In this document: piece by piece, positions 1 to 7,670 of the stretch | How positions within the stretch are numbered: position 1 is the first letter of the stretch | Layout: every line of letters begins with the position of its first letter | Source of the DNA: DASWJZ01 sp963792885 | GTDB taxonomy: Bacteria; Pseudomonadota; Alphaproteobacteria; Rhizobiales; Afifellaceae | Length of the DNA stretch: 64,000 bases | Direction of reading: 5' to 3' | Assembly (NCBI GenBank): GCA_963792885.1 | Contig: CAWBXX010000002.1 | Location: 558,001 to 622,000 of the forward strand | Program-made: the position numbers and the translations under genes | Notes under the pieces: generated by a model | What the model was told of the DNA's origin: nothing | Database searches by the model: none | Seen by the model: only the letters and a program-made list of their open reading frames with translations

Positions 1-30
1 GGCATGACGACGACTGTTGGGGGACATCGT

Positions 31-1131
31 CTACGCCGCTTCCGCCTCCGGGAAGAGCTTGGTCAGCCCCGCCTCCGAGGCTTCGCAGATCCCGCGCTCG
101 GTGATGAGCCCGGTGACGAGTTGCGCCGGCGTCACGTCGAATGCGTAGTTCGCCGCCGGGCTTCCTTCCGGAGTGATGCGGATCGTGGCGATGTCGCCTT
201 GCCCCGTCACCCCGGTCATGTGCGTGACTTCTTCCGCGCTCCGTTCCTCGATCGGGATCTCCTTCACCCCGTCGCGCACCCGCCAGTCGATGGTGGAGGA
301 GGGGAGGGCGACATAGAACGGCACGCGATTGTCGTGGGCGGCGAGCGCCTTCAGATAGGTGCCGATCTTGTTGGCGACGTCGCCCGAGCGCGTGGTGCGG
401 TCTGTGCCGGTGATGACGAGGTCGACCATGCCGTGTTGCATCAAATGCCCGCCGGTATTGTCGACGATGACCGTATGCGGCACGCCCTCCTTGTTGAGCT
501 CCCAGGCGGTGAGGCTGGCGCCCTGATTACGCGGCCGTGTCTCGTCGACCCAAACATGCACGGGGATTCCGGCGCGGTGCGCCTTATAGACTGGCGCGAG
601 CGCCGTTCCCCAGTCGACGGTGGCGAGCCAGCCGGCGTTGCAGTGGGTCAAGACATTGACCGGAAACCCGGCGCTGCGGCTCTCGGCGATATCTTCGATC
701 AGCGTCACGCCGTTCTCGCCGATGGCGGAGCACACCGCGACATCCTCATCGGCGATCCGCCTGGCCTCCTGATAGGCCGCTTCGACGCGCTGCGATTGCG
801 GCAGTGCCAGCAGCTTCGCCTGCATGCGCTCCAGCGCCCAACGTAGGTTCACCGCCGTCGGCCGGCTCTTGAAGAGAAGGTCGTAAGCGCGGCCGAGCGC
901 GGAATCCGAGGAGTCCTCGCGCGCGGCAAGCGCCATGCCGTAAGCGGCCGTCGCGCCGATCAGCGGCGCACCGCGCACGACCATGCGCTTGATCGCATCC
1001 GCCGCCTCAGCGGCCGCGTTGAGGGTCAGAATCTCAAAGCGGTGCGGCAGCTTGGTCTGGTCGATGACCTCGACCGCCTCGCCGTCATCGCCGAGCCAGA
1101 TGGTGCGGTAGTCTGTGCCGTCGATACGCAT
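31..1131 (-). CDS. mtnA: S-methyl-5-thioribose-1-phosphate isomerase
   Basis: Isomerises methylthioribose-1-phosphate to methylthioribulose-1-phosphate in the methionine salvage pathway, in the cytoplasm. The 366-residue protein matches the usual length of the eIF2B-alpha-like MtnA family. It shows the family signatures RGAPLIGATAAYG near residue 52, THCNAGWLATV near 163 and DNTGG near 225, with the ITGTDR loop near 238. The start at 1131 gives the typical MRIDG...YRTIWL N-terminus. No other salvage gene is adjacent, so it appears to be a single-gene unit. The frame is intact. The product is secure; the family also includes ribose-1,5-bisphosphate isomerases, but the length and motifs fit MtnA. 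Confidence 0.95.
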   Translation of the reverse strand: MRIDGTDYRTIWLGDDGEAVEVIDQTKLPHRFEILTLNAAAEAADAIKRMVVRGAPLIGATAAYGMALAAREDSSDSALGRAYDLLFKSRPTAVNLRWALERMQAKLLALPQSQRVEAAYQEARRIADEDVAVCSAIGENGVTLIEDIAESRSAGFPVNVLTHCNAGWLATVDWGTALAPVYKAHRAGIPVHVWVDETRPRNQGASLTAWELNKEGVPHTVIVDNTGGHLMQHGMVDLVITGTDRTTRSGDVANKIGTYLKALAAHDNRVPFYVALPSSTIDWRVRDGVKEIPIEERSAEEVTHMTGVTGQGDIATIRITPEGSPAANYAFDVTPAQLVTGLITERGICEASEAGLTKLFPEAEAA

Positions 1132-1270
1132 GAAGCTTGTCCGAAATCTCTCTCGGGAAGACCAACACAGCCTGCCGCCGCTGTCGAGCCGGCCGGATCA
1201 GGCGCCGAAGCAACGAGCCGGAAACGTTGGCGACATCCGCTTGAAAAGCGAAGCACGTAGACGAGCGCCC

Positions 1271-1387
1271 ATGACAAAGCTCAGCCTTGACCACCTGCTC
1301 TTCGCGGCGCTGACCGGCGCCATCATCCTCGTCGTCCTCATGAACGGCGACGCCATCGGACAGCTCAACACGATGCTCGCTGGCTAA
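1271..1387 (+). CDS. small hypothetical membrane protein
   Basis: A 38-codon ORF encodes a peptide with one hydrophobic stretch (residues 8-23, LLFAALTGAIILVVLM) that could span the membrane once, followed by a short polar tail. It sits divergently from mtnA and ends one base before a family-A palindromic repeat. The ribosome binding site is weak. A longer in-frame version from 1115 would overlap mtnA and looks less likely. I do not recognise a family; the call rests only on the transmembrane pattern and position. Confidence 0.35.
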   Translation: MTKLSLDHLLFAALTGAIILVVLMNGDAIGQLNTMLAG

Positions 1388-1432
1388 GCATGATCCCGAA
1401 AAGTGGGAACCGGTTTTCGGACAAGATCATGC
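1388..1432. repeat. palindromic intergenic repeat, family A, copy 1
   Basis: A 45-bp element with nested inverted repeats. The outer arms are GCATGATC and GATCATGC; the inner arms are CCGAAAA and TTTTCGG around an 11-nt loop. The same element occurs at 52697-52741 in the opposite orientation, and a decayed copy occurs at 48094-48131. It lies directly after the small ORF stop codon. Such 45-bp palindromes are common between genes in Hyphomicrobiales. Confidence 0.85.
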
Positions 1433-1451
1433 TCTGACAGAAGAAGAGCCC

Positions 1452-1742
1452 TCAAAGCCGCTCGTAGTCGATCTCCAGGAACTCCTCGACTTCCGGCACC
1501 CAGCGCTCCCTGACGAAGCGCAAGTGCTCCGGATGGTCGTTGTAACCCCGGTAGGCGTCCTCGTCGGCGAATTCCATCGAGAAGCCGTAGGCGTAGCCGT
1601 TCTTAGCGCTCACTTGGCGGAGCTTCTCGAATTTTTCCACGCCCGGAATCGTCTTGAGCACATCTGCGTCCGCGAGGAAGGCCTTTTCCTCGGCCGAGCC
1701 CTTTGAGTGCTTCAGCCGGAATACGACGGTGTGCCGGATCAT
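1452..1742 (-). CDS. Dabb (stress-responsive A/B barrel) family protein
   Basis: A 96-residue protein that aligns end to end with the Dabb family: it begins MIRHTVVFRLK, has the central GYAYGFSMEF strand (residues 50-59) and the conserved HPEHLRFVRE helix (residues 70-79). These small dimeric alpha/beta barrels are of unknown or varied function, and some act in stress responses or polyketide cyclisation. No neighbour suggests a substrate. The ATG start at 1742 fits the family. The family assignment is firm; the function is unknown. Confidence 0.85.
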   Translation of the reverse strand: MIRHTVVFRLKHSKGSAEEKAFLADADVLKTIPGVEKFEKLRQVSAKNGYAYGFSMEFADEDAYRGYNDHPEHLRFVRERWVPEVEEFLEIDYERL

Positions 1743-1817
1743 TCGCCTCCCCTAAATCGGAGCCGCGTTCTAACAGCGGCGCGCCGCCGCCGCAACTCCC
1801 GCGCTTCGTCGCAGTGC

Positions 1818-2150
1818 TCAGCTGATCGCCGGCTTGCAGCGCACCCAGATGAGCGCGTCCGCGGCGCCCTCCTTAACCTTCACATTGTTCTCGTTGAGGA
1901 GGATCATCGCGATCTGCTCACCGGCGCTCGCCTCGCCGGCGGGCACGACGTAGCTGAAAGCGTGGCGGGAATAATTGCCCTGGGTCTCGTTGCCGCCGGG
2001 CGTCGTGATCGCCGGGCCGCGGATGGAAAAGGTCCGTCCGTCGGGGGCGCACCAGTCGCCGTCGATGGCGTCCGCCATTGCCGGCGCACTGAACAAGGCG
2101 AATCCGACCGCCGCCAAGACCGCAAATCCCACAAAGCCTGATCTCGCCAT
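1818..2150 (-). CDS. hypothetical secreted protein
   Basis: A 110-residue protein with a clear Sec signal peptide: a hydrophobic core VGFAVLAAVGFALF near residues 6-20 and an AMADA cleavage site near residues 24-28. The mature part (about 83 residues) contains two cysteines, WC near residue 33 and RC near residue 104, which could form a disulfide in the periplasm. It starts with DAIDGDWCAPDGR, a pattern seen in small periplasmic proteins of Hyphomicrobiales. I do not recognise a named family. It is a monocistronic gene downstream of a 170-bp divergent gap. Confidence 0.7.
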   Translation of the reverse strand: MARSGFVGFAVLAAVGFALFSAPAMADAIDGDWCAPDGRTFSIRGPAITTPGGNETQGNYSRHAFSYVVPAGEASAGEQIAMILLNENNVKVKEGAADALIWVRCKPAIS

Positions 2151-2323
2151 CTTCCGCCTCCGTATTCAAGAACGACAGGCCGTGCCGCAGCCTCGCGCCT
2201 TATTCTGGCAGGCGCATGACGCTCCGCACAGCTTGTTAACCGTAAGGCCCGCGAACCAGCGCGCCGCCGAAACTCTCCCGCGCGCTCGCAGGTTATCTCA
2301 CTGCTTGGCAGGAGTGGAGTGCA

Positions 2324-2533
2324 ATGGGACTTCTCGATTGGCTGCGCGACGGGCTCCTCGGCGACCGCGCCCGCATGCGGCAAGCGCGCGAAACCCAAGA
2401 AGAGAATGCTCCGGGGCAAGGGCCGGATGATCCGAGCGGCCCGCATCATTTCGGCCGCCGCGCGCACCGCCCGGACCCGGACGGCAACTATGGCTTCGGG
2501 TCCGGCGTCAAGCGGCGCGCCGGCGGGCTTTAG
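2324..2533 (+). CDS. small hypothetical protein
   Basis: A 69-codon ORF with a possible ribosome site (AGGAGTGGAG) 5 nt upstream of ATG 2324. The N-terminus MGLLDWLRDGLLGDRARMRQ could form an amphipathic helix; the rest is rich in Pro, Gly, Asp, His and Arg and is probably disordered. Alternative in-frame starts lie close by. No family is recognised. It is divergent from the secreted protein gene at 1818-2150. It is real only if the codon pattern holds up against relatives. Confidence 0.4.
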   Translation: MGLLDWLRDGLLGDRARMRQARETQEENAPGQGPDDPSGPHHFGRRAHRPDPDGNYGFGSGVKRRAGGL

Positions 2534-2578
2534 AAAGCGGGCCGCGGCGCGAGAAGATGAGCGGCTTGGCATCGACGA

Positions 2579-2653
<75 letters not shown>

Positions 2654-2790
2654 ATCGGGACGGCGGCGAAAATTGGCTGCCGGCCGGCGCGGGGTGAATG
2701 CCACAGGCGGGGAGGGCGCGCAACCGACCCTCAGCCCGCCGGAGCGGTACTCCCAGCTTGAGCACCGAAACCCCAAAACCCCAGCTCCGC

Positions 2791-2818
2791 TTGCCTCTCA
2801 ACGCCGCCTTGGCTATAT
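2791..2818 (+). promoter_or_regulatory. candidate promoter of rpmI-rplT
   Basis: TTGCCT at 2791-2796 and CTATAT at 2813-2818 are separated by 16 bases, resembling a sigma-70 promoter. It would give a leader of roughly 125 nt before rpmI that contains the strong hairpin at 2902-2936. It was found by eye only. Confidence 0.35.
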
Positions 2819-2901
2819 GAGCGCCCTTCGGACGGCCCGGCTTTGGGCGCTTTGCCCCTGGGCATGCCGTGGCGGTCCTGAACGCTCAATCCCGAGCTTT
2901 A

Positions 2902-2936
2902 GACGCGAAGCCCGCCGAGGCGGCGCCTCTCGCGTC
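2902..2936 (+). promoter_or_regulatory. leader hairpin upstream of rpmI
   Basis: A perfect outer stem GACGCGA/TCGCGTC encloses a GC-rich inner stem (GCCCGCC against GGCGGC). It ends 15 nt before the rpmI start, just ahead of the ribosome binding site GGAGAG. There is no U-tract, so it is not an intrinsic terminator. Its place fits a ribosomal-protein leader structure such as those bound by L20, but this is inference. Confidence 0.4.
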
Positions 2937-2951
2937 CAATTGGAGAGCAAA

Positions 2952-3152
2952 ATGCCCAAGCAGAAGACGAAGTCCGGCGCCAAGAAGCGCTTCAGGTTCA
3001 CCGCCAACGGCCACGTGAAGGTCGGGCAAGCGGGCAAACGCCACGGCATGATCAAGCGGACGAAGAAGTTCATCCGCAAAGCACGTGGCACCATGGTCCT
3101 CGACGCCGCCGACGAGCGGATCGTCAAGGTCTACATGCCCTACAACCGCTAG
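2952..3152 (+). CDS. rpmI: 50S ribosomal protein L35
   Basis: Component of the large ribosomal subunit. The 66-residue basic protein begins MPKQKTKSGAKKRF and ends VYMPYNR, which is typical of L35, with the conserved HGMIKRTKKF motif near the middle. I chose ATG 2952, which follows GGAGAG by six bases; an upstream in-frame ATG would add an unrelated extension. rplT follows after 19 bases. infC, the usual first gene of this operon in many bacteria, is not directly upstream; tRNA-Thr and a leader with a hairpin take its place. Confidence 0.97.
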   Translation: MPKQKTKSGAKKRFRFTANGHVKVGQAGKRHGMIKRTKKFIRKARGTMVLDAADERIVKVYMPYNR

Positions 3153-3171
3153 CCGACCGGAGTTTTCGAAA

Positions 3172-3582
3172 ATGGCGCGTGTCAAACGCGGCGTGACGTC
3201 TCACGCCAAGCACAAGAAGACCCTCGACCAGGCCAAGGGCTATTACGGCCGCCGCAAGAACACCATCCGCATCGCCAAGCAGGCGGTGGAGAAGGCCAAC
3301 CAGTACGCCTATCGAGACCGCAAGAACCGTAAGCGGAACTTCCGCGCTTTGTGGATTCAGCGGATCAACGCGGCGGCGCGCGATCTGGGGCTGACCTACG
3401 GGCGCCTGATCGACGGGCTGAACCGCGCCGGCGTGGAAGTCGACCGCAAGGTGCTGTCCGATCTCGCGATCCACGAGCCCGCGGCCTTCGCCGCGCTCGC
3501 CGAGCAGGCCAAGGCGGCGCTTGCCTATCTCAAGGAAAATTCGGCCACCGAGCACGCCAAGGCAGTCGGTGAGACGGCCTAG
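3172..3582 (+). CDS. rplT: 50S ribosomal protein L20
   Basis: Assembly protein of the large subunit that binds 23S rRNA early; in several bacteria it also represses its own operon. The 136-residue protein has the family N-terminus MARVKRGVTSHAKHKK and the motifs GYYGRRKNTIRIA and LWIQRINAAAR. The C-terminal extension KENSATEHAKAVGETA is longer than in E. coli, as in other alphaproteobacteria. It is co-transcribed with rpmI and separated from pheS by a family-B repeat, whose hairpins may modulate the downstream message. Confidence 0.97.
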   Translation: MARVKRGVTSHAKHKKTLDQAKGYYGRRKNTIRIAKQAVEKANQYAYRDRKNRKRNFRALWIQRINAAARDLGLTYGRLIDGLNRAGVEVDRKVLSDLAIHEPAAFAALAEQAKAALAYLKENSATEHAKAVGETA

Positions 3583-3593
3583 GGAGGCGTCCG

Positions 3594-3728
3594 ACCCTCT
3601 CCCAAAGGGAGAGGGTGTCGCCGAAGGCGACGGGTGAGGGGTTGCGGCGTTTGCCGCATTTTCATGCCCCTCGCCGAATCCCCTCATCCGGCTGCTCGCG
3701 CAGCCACCTTCTCCCCATGGGAGAAGGT
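3594..3728. repeat. mosaic palindromic repeat, family B, copy 1
   Basis: A roughly 135-bp element between rplT and pheS made of four hairpins: CCCTCTCCC/GGGAGAGGG, GTCGCC/GGCGAC, GGCTGC/GCAGCC and CCTTCTCCC/GGGAGAAGG. The middle section differs between copies. Other copies are at 30888-31020 (inverted) and 51895-52014. All three lie between genes that would share a transcript. Confidence 0.85.
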
Positions 3729-3747
3729 TTGGTGCTAGACGAACGCC

Positions 3748-4827
3748 ATGTCCGACCTCGCGACCCTTGAATCCGAGATCACCGCGTCGATTGCCGCGGC
3801 AGCGGACGAGCGCGCGCTGGAAGAGGTGCGTGTCTCCGCCCTCGGCAAGAAGGGCTCGATCTCCGAGCGCCTGAAGGGCCTCGGCAAGATGACGCCGGAG
3901 GAGCGCAAGACCGCCGGCGCGGCCTTGAACACGCTGAAGGACAAGGTTGCCGCCGAGATCGAGGCGCGGCGCGCGACGTTGCGTGACGCCGGGCTCGACG
4001 CCAGGCTTCGCGCCGAGACCGTCGACGTGACGCTTCCCGCCCGGCCGGAGGCGCAAGGCACCATCCACCCGGTGACGCAGGTCTGGCAGGAGGTGATCCA
4101 GATTTTCGGCGACATGGGCTTTTCCGTCGCCGAAGGGCCGCACATCGAGACGGACTGGTACAATTTCGGCGCGCTCAATATTCCTGACGAGCACCCGGCA
4201 CGGCAGGAGCACGACACCTTCTATTTCCGTCCGCGCCCGGGCTCGAACGAGCGCATGGTGCTCAGAACGCACACCTCGCCGGTGCAGATCCGCACGATGG
4301 AATCAGGAAAGCCGCCGATCCGCGTGATTGCGCCCGGCCGGACCTTCCGCTCCGATTCCGATCAGACCCACACTCCGATGTTCCATCAGGTGGAAGGCCT
4401 CGTCATCGACGAGGCGACACATCTCGGCCATCTGAAGGGCACGCTCGAAGCCTTCTGCAAGGCGTTCTTCGAGCTCGACCAGGTGAAGATGCGCTTCCGC
4501 CCGTCGCATTTTCCTTTCACGGAGCCCTCCATGGAAGTGGATATCGGCTGCTCGTGGGAAGGCGGCGAGTTGAAGATCGGCGCGGGCGACGATTGGCTGG
4601 AGATTCTCGGCTCCGGCATGGTGCACCCGAACGTCATCCGCGCCGGTGGGCTCGACCCGGACAAATATCAGGGCTTCGCCTTCGGCATGGGGATCGATCG
4701 GATCGCCATGCTGAAATACGGAATTCCGGATCTCCGCGCCTTCTTCGAGGCGGATTTGCGCTGGCTCCGCCATTACGGGTTCTCGGCGCTTTCGGTCCCG
4801 AGCCTTGCGGAGGGCTTGAGCGGCTGA
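3748..4827 (+). CDS. pheS: phenylalanine--tRNA ligase alpha subunit
   Basis: Charges tRNA-Phe as part of an alpha2-beta2 enzyme. The 359-residue protein has an N-terminal coiled-coil region (residues 1-90) that contacts tRNA, then the class II catalytic core. Motif 2 is GRTFRSDSDQTHTPMFHQVEG near residues 195-215 and motif 3 is GFAFGMGIDRIAMLKYGI near 310-328. The frame is intact and the length is normal. The beta subunit gene pheT lies 2.8 kb downstream, separated by three unrelated genes, two of them on the opposite strand. Confidence 0.97.
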   Translation: MSDLATLESEITASIAAAADERALEEVRVSALGKKGSISERLKGLGKMTPEERKTAGAALNTLKDKVAAEIEARRATLRDAGLDARLRAETVDVTLPARPEAQGTIHPVTQVWQEVIQIFGDMGFSVAEGPHIETDWYNFGALNIPDEHPARQEHDTFYFRPRPGSNERMVLRTHTSPVQIRTMESGKPPIRVIAPGRTFRSDSDQTHTPMFHQVEGLVIDEATHLGHLKGTLEAFCKAFFELDQVKMRFRPSHFPFTEPSMEVDIGCSWEGGELKIGAGDDWLEILGSGMVHPNVIRAGGLDPDKYQGFAFGMGIDRIAMLKYGIPDLRAFFEADLRWLRHYGFSALSVPSLAEGLSG

Positions 4828-4880
4828 TCAGGCCCCAGGGGCAACCTATCGGAGCCCGAGGCCAAAAAAAGCGCAGATCG

Positions 4881-6351
4881 TCAGAGCGGCTGGCCCGACG
4901 GCGGCTTGAGAGGCTGACCGTTGACGGTGATCGAGCCGTCTTCATTCGCTTCGAACAGGAAGTGCGTGGCGCCGTTGTCAGTAGGCTGTCCGAATGCCTG
5001 GGCAAGGGCGAGCAGCGCGACCGCTTTTTCGGCGAGCGGGTCGTTCGACACCTCTTTCAACGAGGCCATAGCGCGGTCGAGCCCTGTCGCCGTAACTTCG
5101 ACCGAGCCGGTCGCGCCAGACATAGTCAAAGTCAGCTCGCCGTCGAATGTGACGCCGAGAAGCGGGCCGTCGATGTGCCCCGGTTGCAGCGTGAACTTGG
5201 CGCCGCCTTCAGGCATTGCGAGCGCGGCTGCGGCGACGATGTCCGCCTGCTCAAGCATCGGTTTCTTGCTGACATCGAGCTGCTCGATGAGCTGTCGGAC
5301 CGGAGCATCGAGGTTGAAGCCGGCGAGTCCGAAGCCGAGTTCAAGTTCGGTCGGCACCAGCTGCTTCACCCACGGTGGCGCCGCTTCCTCGGGATAGGAC
5401 GGCCCGGCAAGTTTCAGCGAGAACTGCATGTCGCCGTTCGAGGAAATACCCGACAGCGCCACGCCGCCGCTCAAATTCTCTACTCCGAACGCGCCGAACG
5501 GCGTCTCCACGCGCAACCCCTTAAGCGCCGCGCTTTCCTTCATGCGCTGGTAGAGCGGGAGGAGGTCCGAAAGGCGCTGCTTGATTTCCGTGTTGTCGAG
5601 CGCCGGCGGATTCTCTCCCGCATGCGCGACGGCGTAGGCCCAAAGATCGAGCAGCTTCGGTGCTTGCAGCGCATCGACCGCGACGTCCGCGGTGCCGGAA
5701 TCGACGCCATATGACAGCTCGAAGGACGGCGGCAGCGGCGATGCCTGGTCCATGGAAGGTGGCGTCACCGACTCCATGCGTCACGAAATCCTGTAAAGTC
5801 TGCTGCACTGCGACGTTGACTGCGCCGGCGTCGGCAGCCGAGGCGGTGCCCCGAATGGTCTGCTCTCCGTAGTGCACCGCTCCTTCTGTGTTGGGCCCGC
5901 TTGTCTCGCTGTCGGCCGCGCCGATCGTTTCCTCGAAGCGCGTGAAGCCGGCAAGCGCCGGATCGAACACTCCGTCGAAGTGGACATTTTCCCATCGCGA
6001 TGTCGTCTGCGCTTCGCCGATGTGCATCGTCAGCGGGCTCGGCATGACGATGTCGCTGACTTGCCACGTTCCATCGGGGAGCGGGCTGACGACGAACGAG
6101 ACCTCGGCTGCGTCGATCGCGACGCCCAGCGGTTCGAGCGGGCGCGCAAACTGCTCAAGGCCGATCGACACCCTGTAGGCCTCGGCCTGCGGTTCGGCTC
6201 GCACGAAATCGGCTTCTCCGGCCCGCGGCGTGCCAAGATATTTGTGGAACACGTCGACGAGACGCCGTGCTTCATCGCTCGTCGCTTCGGCAGCGAGCCC
6301 CTGGCTTGCCCCGGCGAGGATTAAAAGACCGACAAGGATGTCGCGCCGCAT
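4881..6351 (-). CDS. hypothetical secreted protein (frameshifted)
   Basis: Two overlapping reading frames join into one gene of about 490 codons. The N-terminal part starts at ATG 6351, six bases after a strong GGAGG site, and has a signal peptide (ILVGLLILAGASQGLAAEA). The C-terminal part runs to 4881 with alternating beta-strand-like segments and repeated LSGxxSxGxMxF-like patterns. The frame changes near 5745, close to a serine/proline-rich stretch. The shape suggests a large periplasmic beta-rich protein such as the DUF945/DUF2125 type, but I cannot assign a family. It lies between pheS and pheT on the opposite strand. Confidence 0.6.
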
Positions 6352-6498
6352 GGAATAGCCTCCAATGATCTGCCGCACATCAGCGGCAAAGTTTCCTCGC
6401 CGTGAAGCTGTATCTGGCGCTGAGCTTTCCGAAACGTTTCCCTTGCCGGAATTGCCTGCGCTCTGTCGCGCGCCGTCGAAGACGACGCGCGATCTTGA

Positions 6499-6741
6499 TC
6501 AGTAGTAGCGGTGCGGGGTCACCCAGATCTCGCGGGCGCCGTTCGTCCCGGTCAGGATCTCCATTTTCTCGAGACCCATGTCGGCCAGGACGTGGTCCGG
6601 GAGCGCCTGCAGCGTACGCGCATCCTTGCCGGTTCGCGATCGCTTCGAGATGAAGCTCACGAACGAGCGGCCGAGCGCCATGACCGCGGACAGTGCGGCG
6701 ATGATTCTCGACGGATTGCGCGACAGCGCGACGCTACTCAC
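6499..6741 (-). CDS. DUF1127 domain-containing small protein
   Basis: An 80-residue protein whose C-terminal half has the DUF1127 (YjiS-like) signature: a basic helix, then TLQALPDHVLADMGL near residues 43-57. I chose GTG 6741 because it sits seven bases after AAGGAG, and the residues upstream do not look like coding sequence. DUF1127 proteins are abundant in alphaproteobacteria; some bind RNA or tune phosphate and carbon metabolism. The extended N-terminal helix (residues 10-30) is longer than in the minimal 45-residue members. Function here is unknown. Confidence 0.7.
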   Translation of the reverse strand: MSSVALSRNPSRIIAALSAVMALGRSFVSFISKRSRTGKDARTLQALPDHVLADMGLEKMEILTGTNGAREIWVTPHRYY

Positions 6742-6983
6742 GGCTTTCTCCTTCCTTGCGTTTGCGGGGGTGCAAAACTTGGTCTCGCGCGGGGCCGATG
6801 CCCGAGCGAAGCGTTTCAACTAGCCTCACCATGTTTCGCCGACGTTTCGTCGACACGCCCAAACGGTTTCGTGCTCGCGGCCTTCTTGTGACGGAGCCGC
6901 ATCGGCAGCGGAATCGGCCGCGCGGGTTGAAAATCGGCGTGCCTTGCCGTTTGCTGCGTCGAAGCTGGGGAGGGAGGCGCGCA

Positions 6984-7536
6984 ATGAAATTCGGAATCGT
7001 GGTCGGCCACACGTCCTACCGGCCGGGTGCCTACTCTCAATATCTGAAGAGTGCCGAGTATCCGTGGAACATCGATCTTGCCAAGCGGATAGAGGCCTGC
7101 GCGGACGGGCTTGAGACGAAGACATTCCTCCGCGATGCCCAGGGCATCGCAGGCGCCTACGCGGACTCCGACCGCTGGGGCTCCGACCTCACCGTCGAGC
7201 TTCACTTCAACTCATCCGACAACGCTCACTCGACCGGCACCGGTATCATCTACGATCCGGAATCGCGTGAGAGTCGGGACATGGCGAAGCTGCTTTGCCA
7301 GGAGATTTGCTCCGCGCTTCAGCTCCCCGATTGGCCGCCCGGGACTGGTGGCGTGGTGACGCCACTCCAGGCCTCCGGGGAGGAGCGGCGGGGACAGCGG
7401 TCGGTCACTTCCGGCCGCGCGCCGGCGACGCTGATCGAGCCCTTCTTCGGGAGCCATAGGGGGGATTGCCATGTCGCCGAGTTCGGGCAAGGATGCCCTG
7501 GCGCTGGCGATCGTCACGGCAATCAAGCGCTTCTAG
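6984..7536 (+). CDS. N-acetylmuramoyl-L-alanine amidase (frameshifted near 3' end)
   Basis: Amidase_3-type peptidoglycan hydrolase that would cleave the bond between muramic acid and the stem peptide. Zinc-site candidates are VVGHTSYRPG (residues 7-16), LHFNSSDN near 75-82 and the catalytic IEPFFGS near 155. After GDCHVAE the frame shifts at about 7485; the other frame continues as KDALALAIVTAIKRF and stops at 7536, a normal end for this family. The nominal frame runs on to 7628 with nonsense residues. ATG 6984 follows GGGAGG. No signal peptide is visible, so export is unclear. Confidence 0.75.
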
Positions 7537-7670
7537 CTGCTTCCCGCGGCGCCGCTGGCGAGATTAGACGCTCCACCCGGCGATCCCATGCCGGACGGCG
7601 CCTTGCCACCCCCGACAGGCCCGGCTAGGTGGACGCGTAAAAGCCGCGTCCCGCCCGAGAAACCGCTTCG

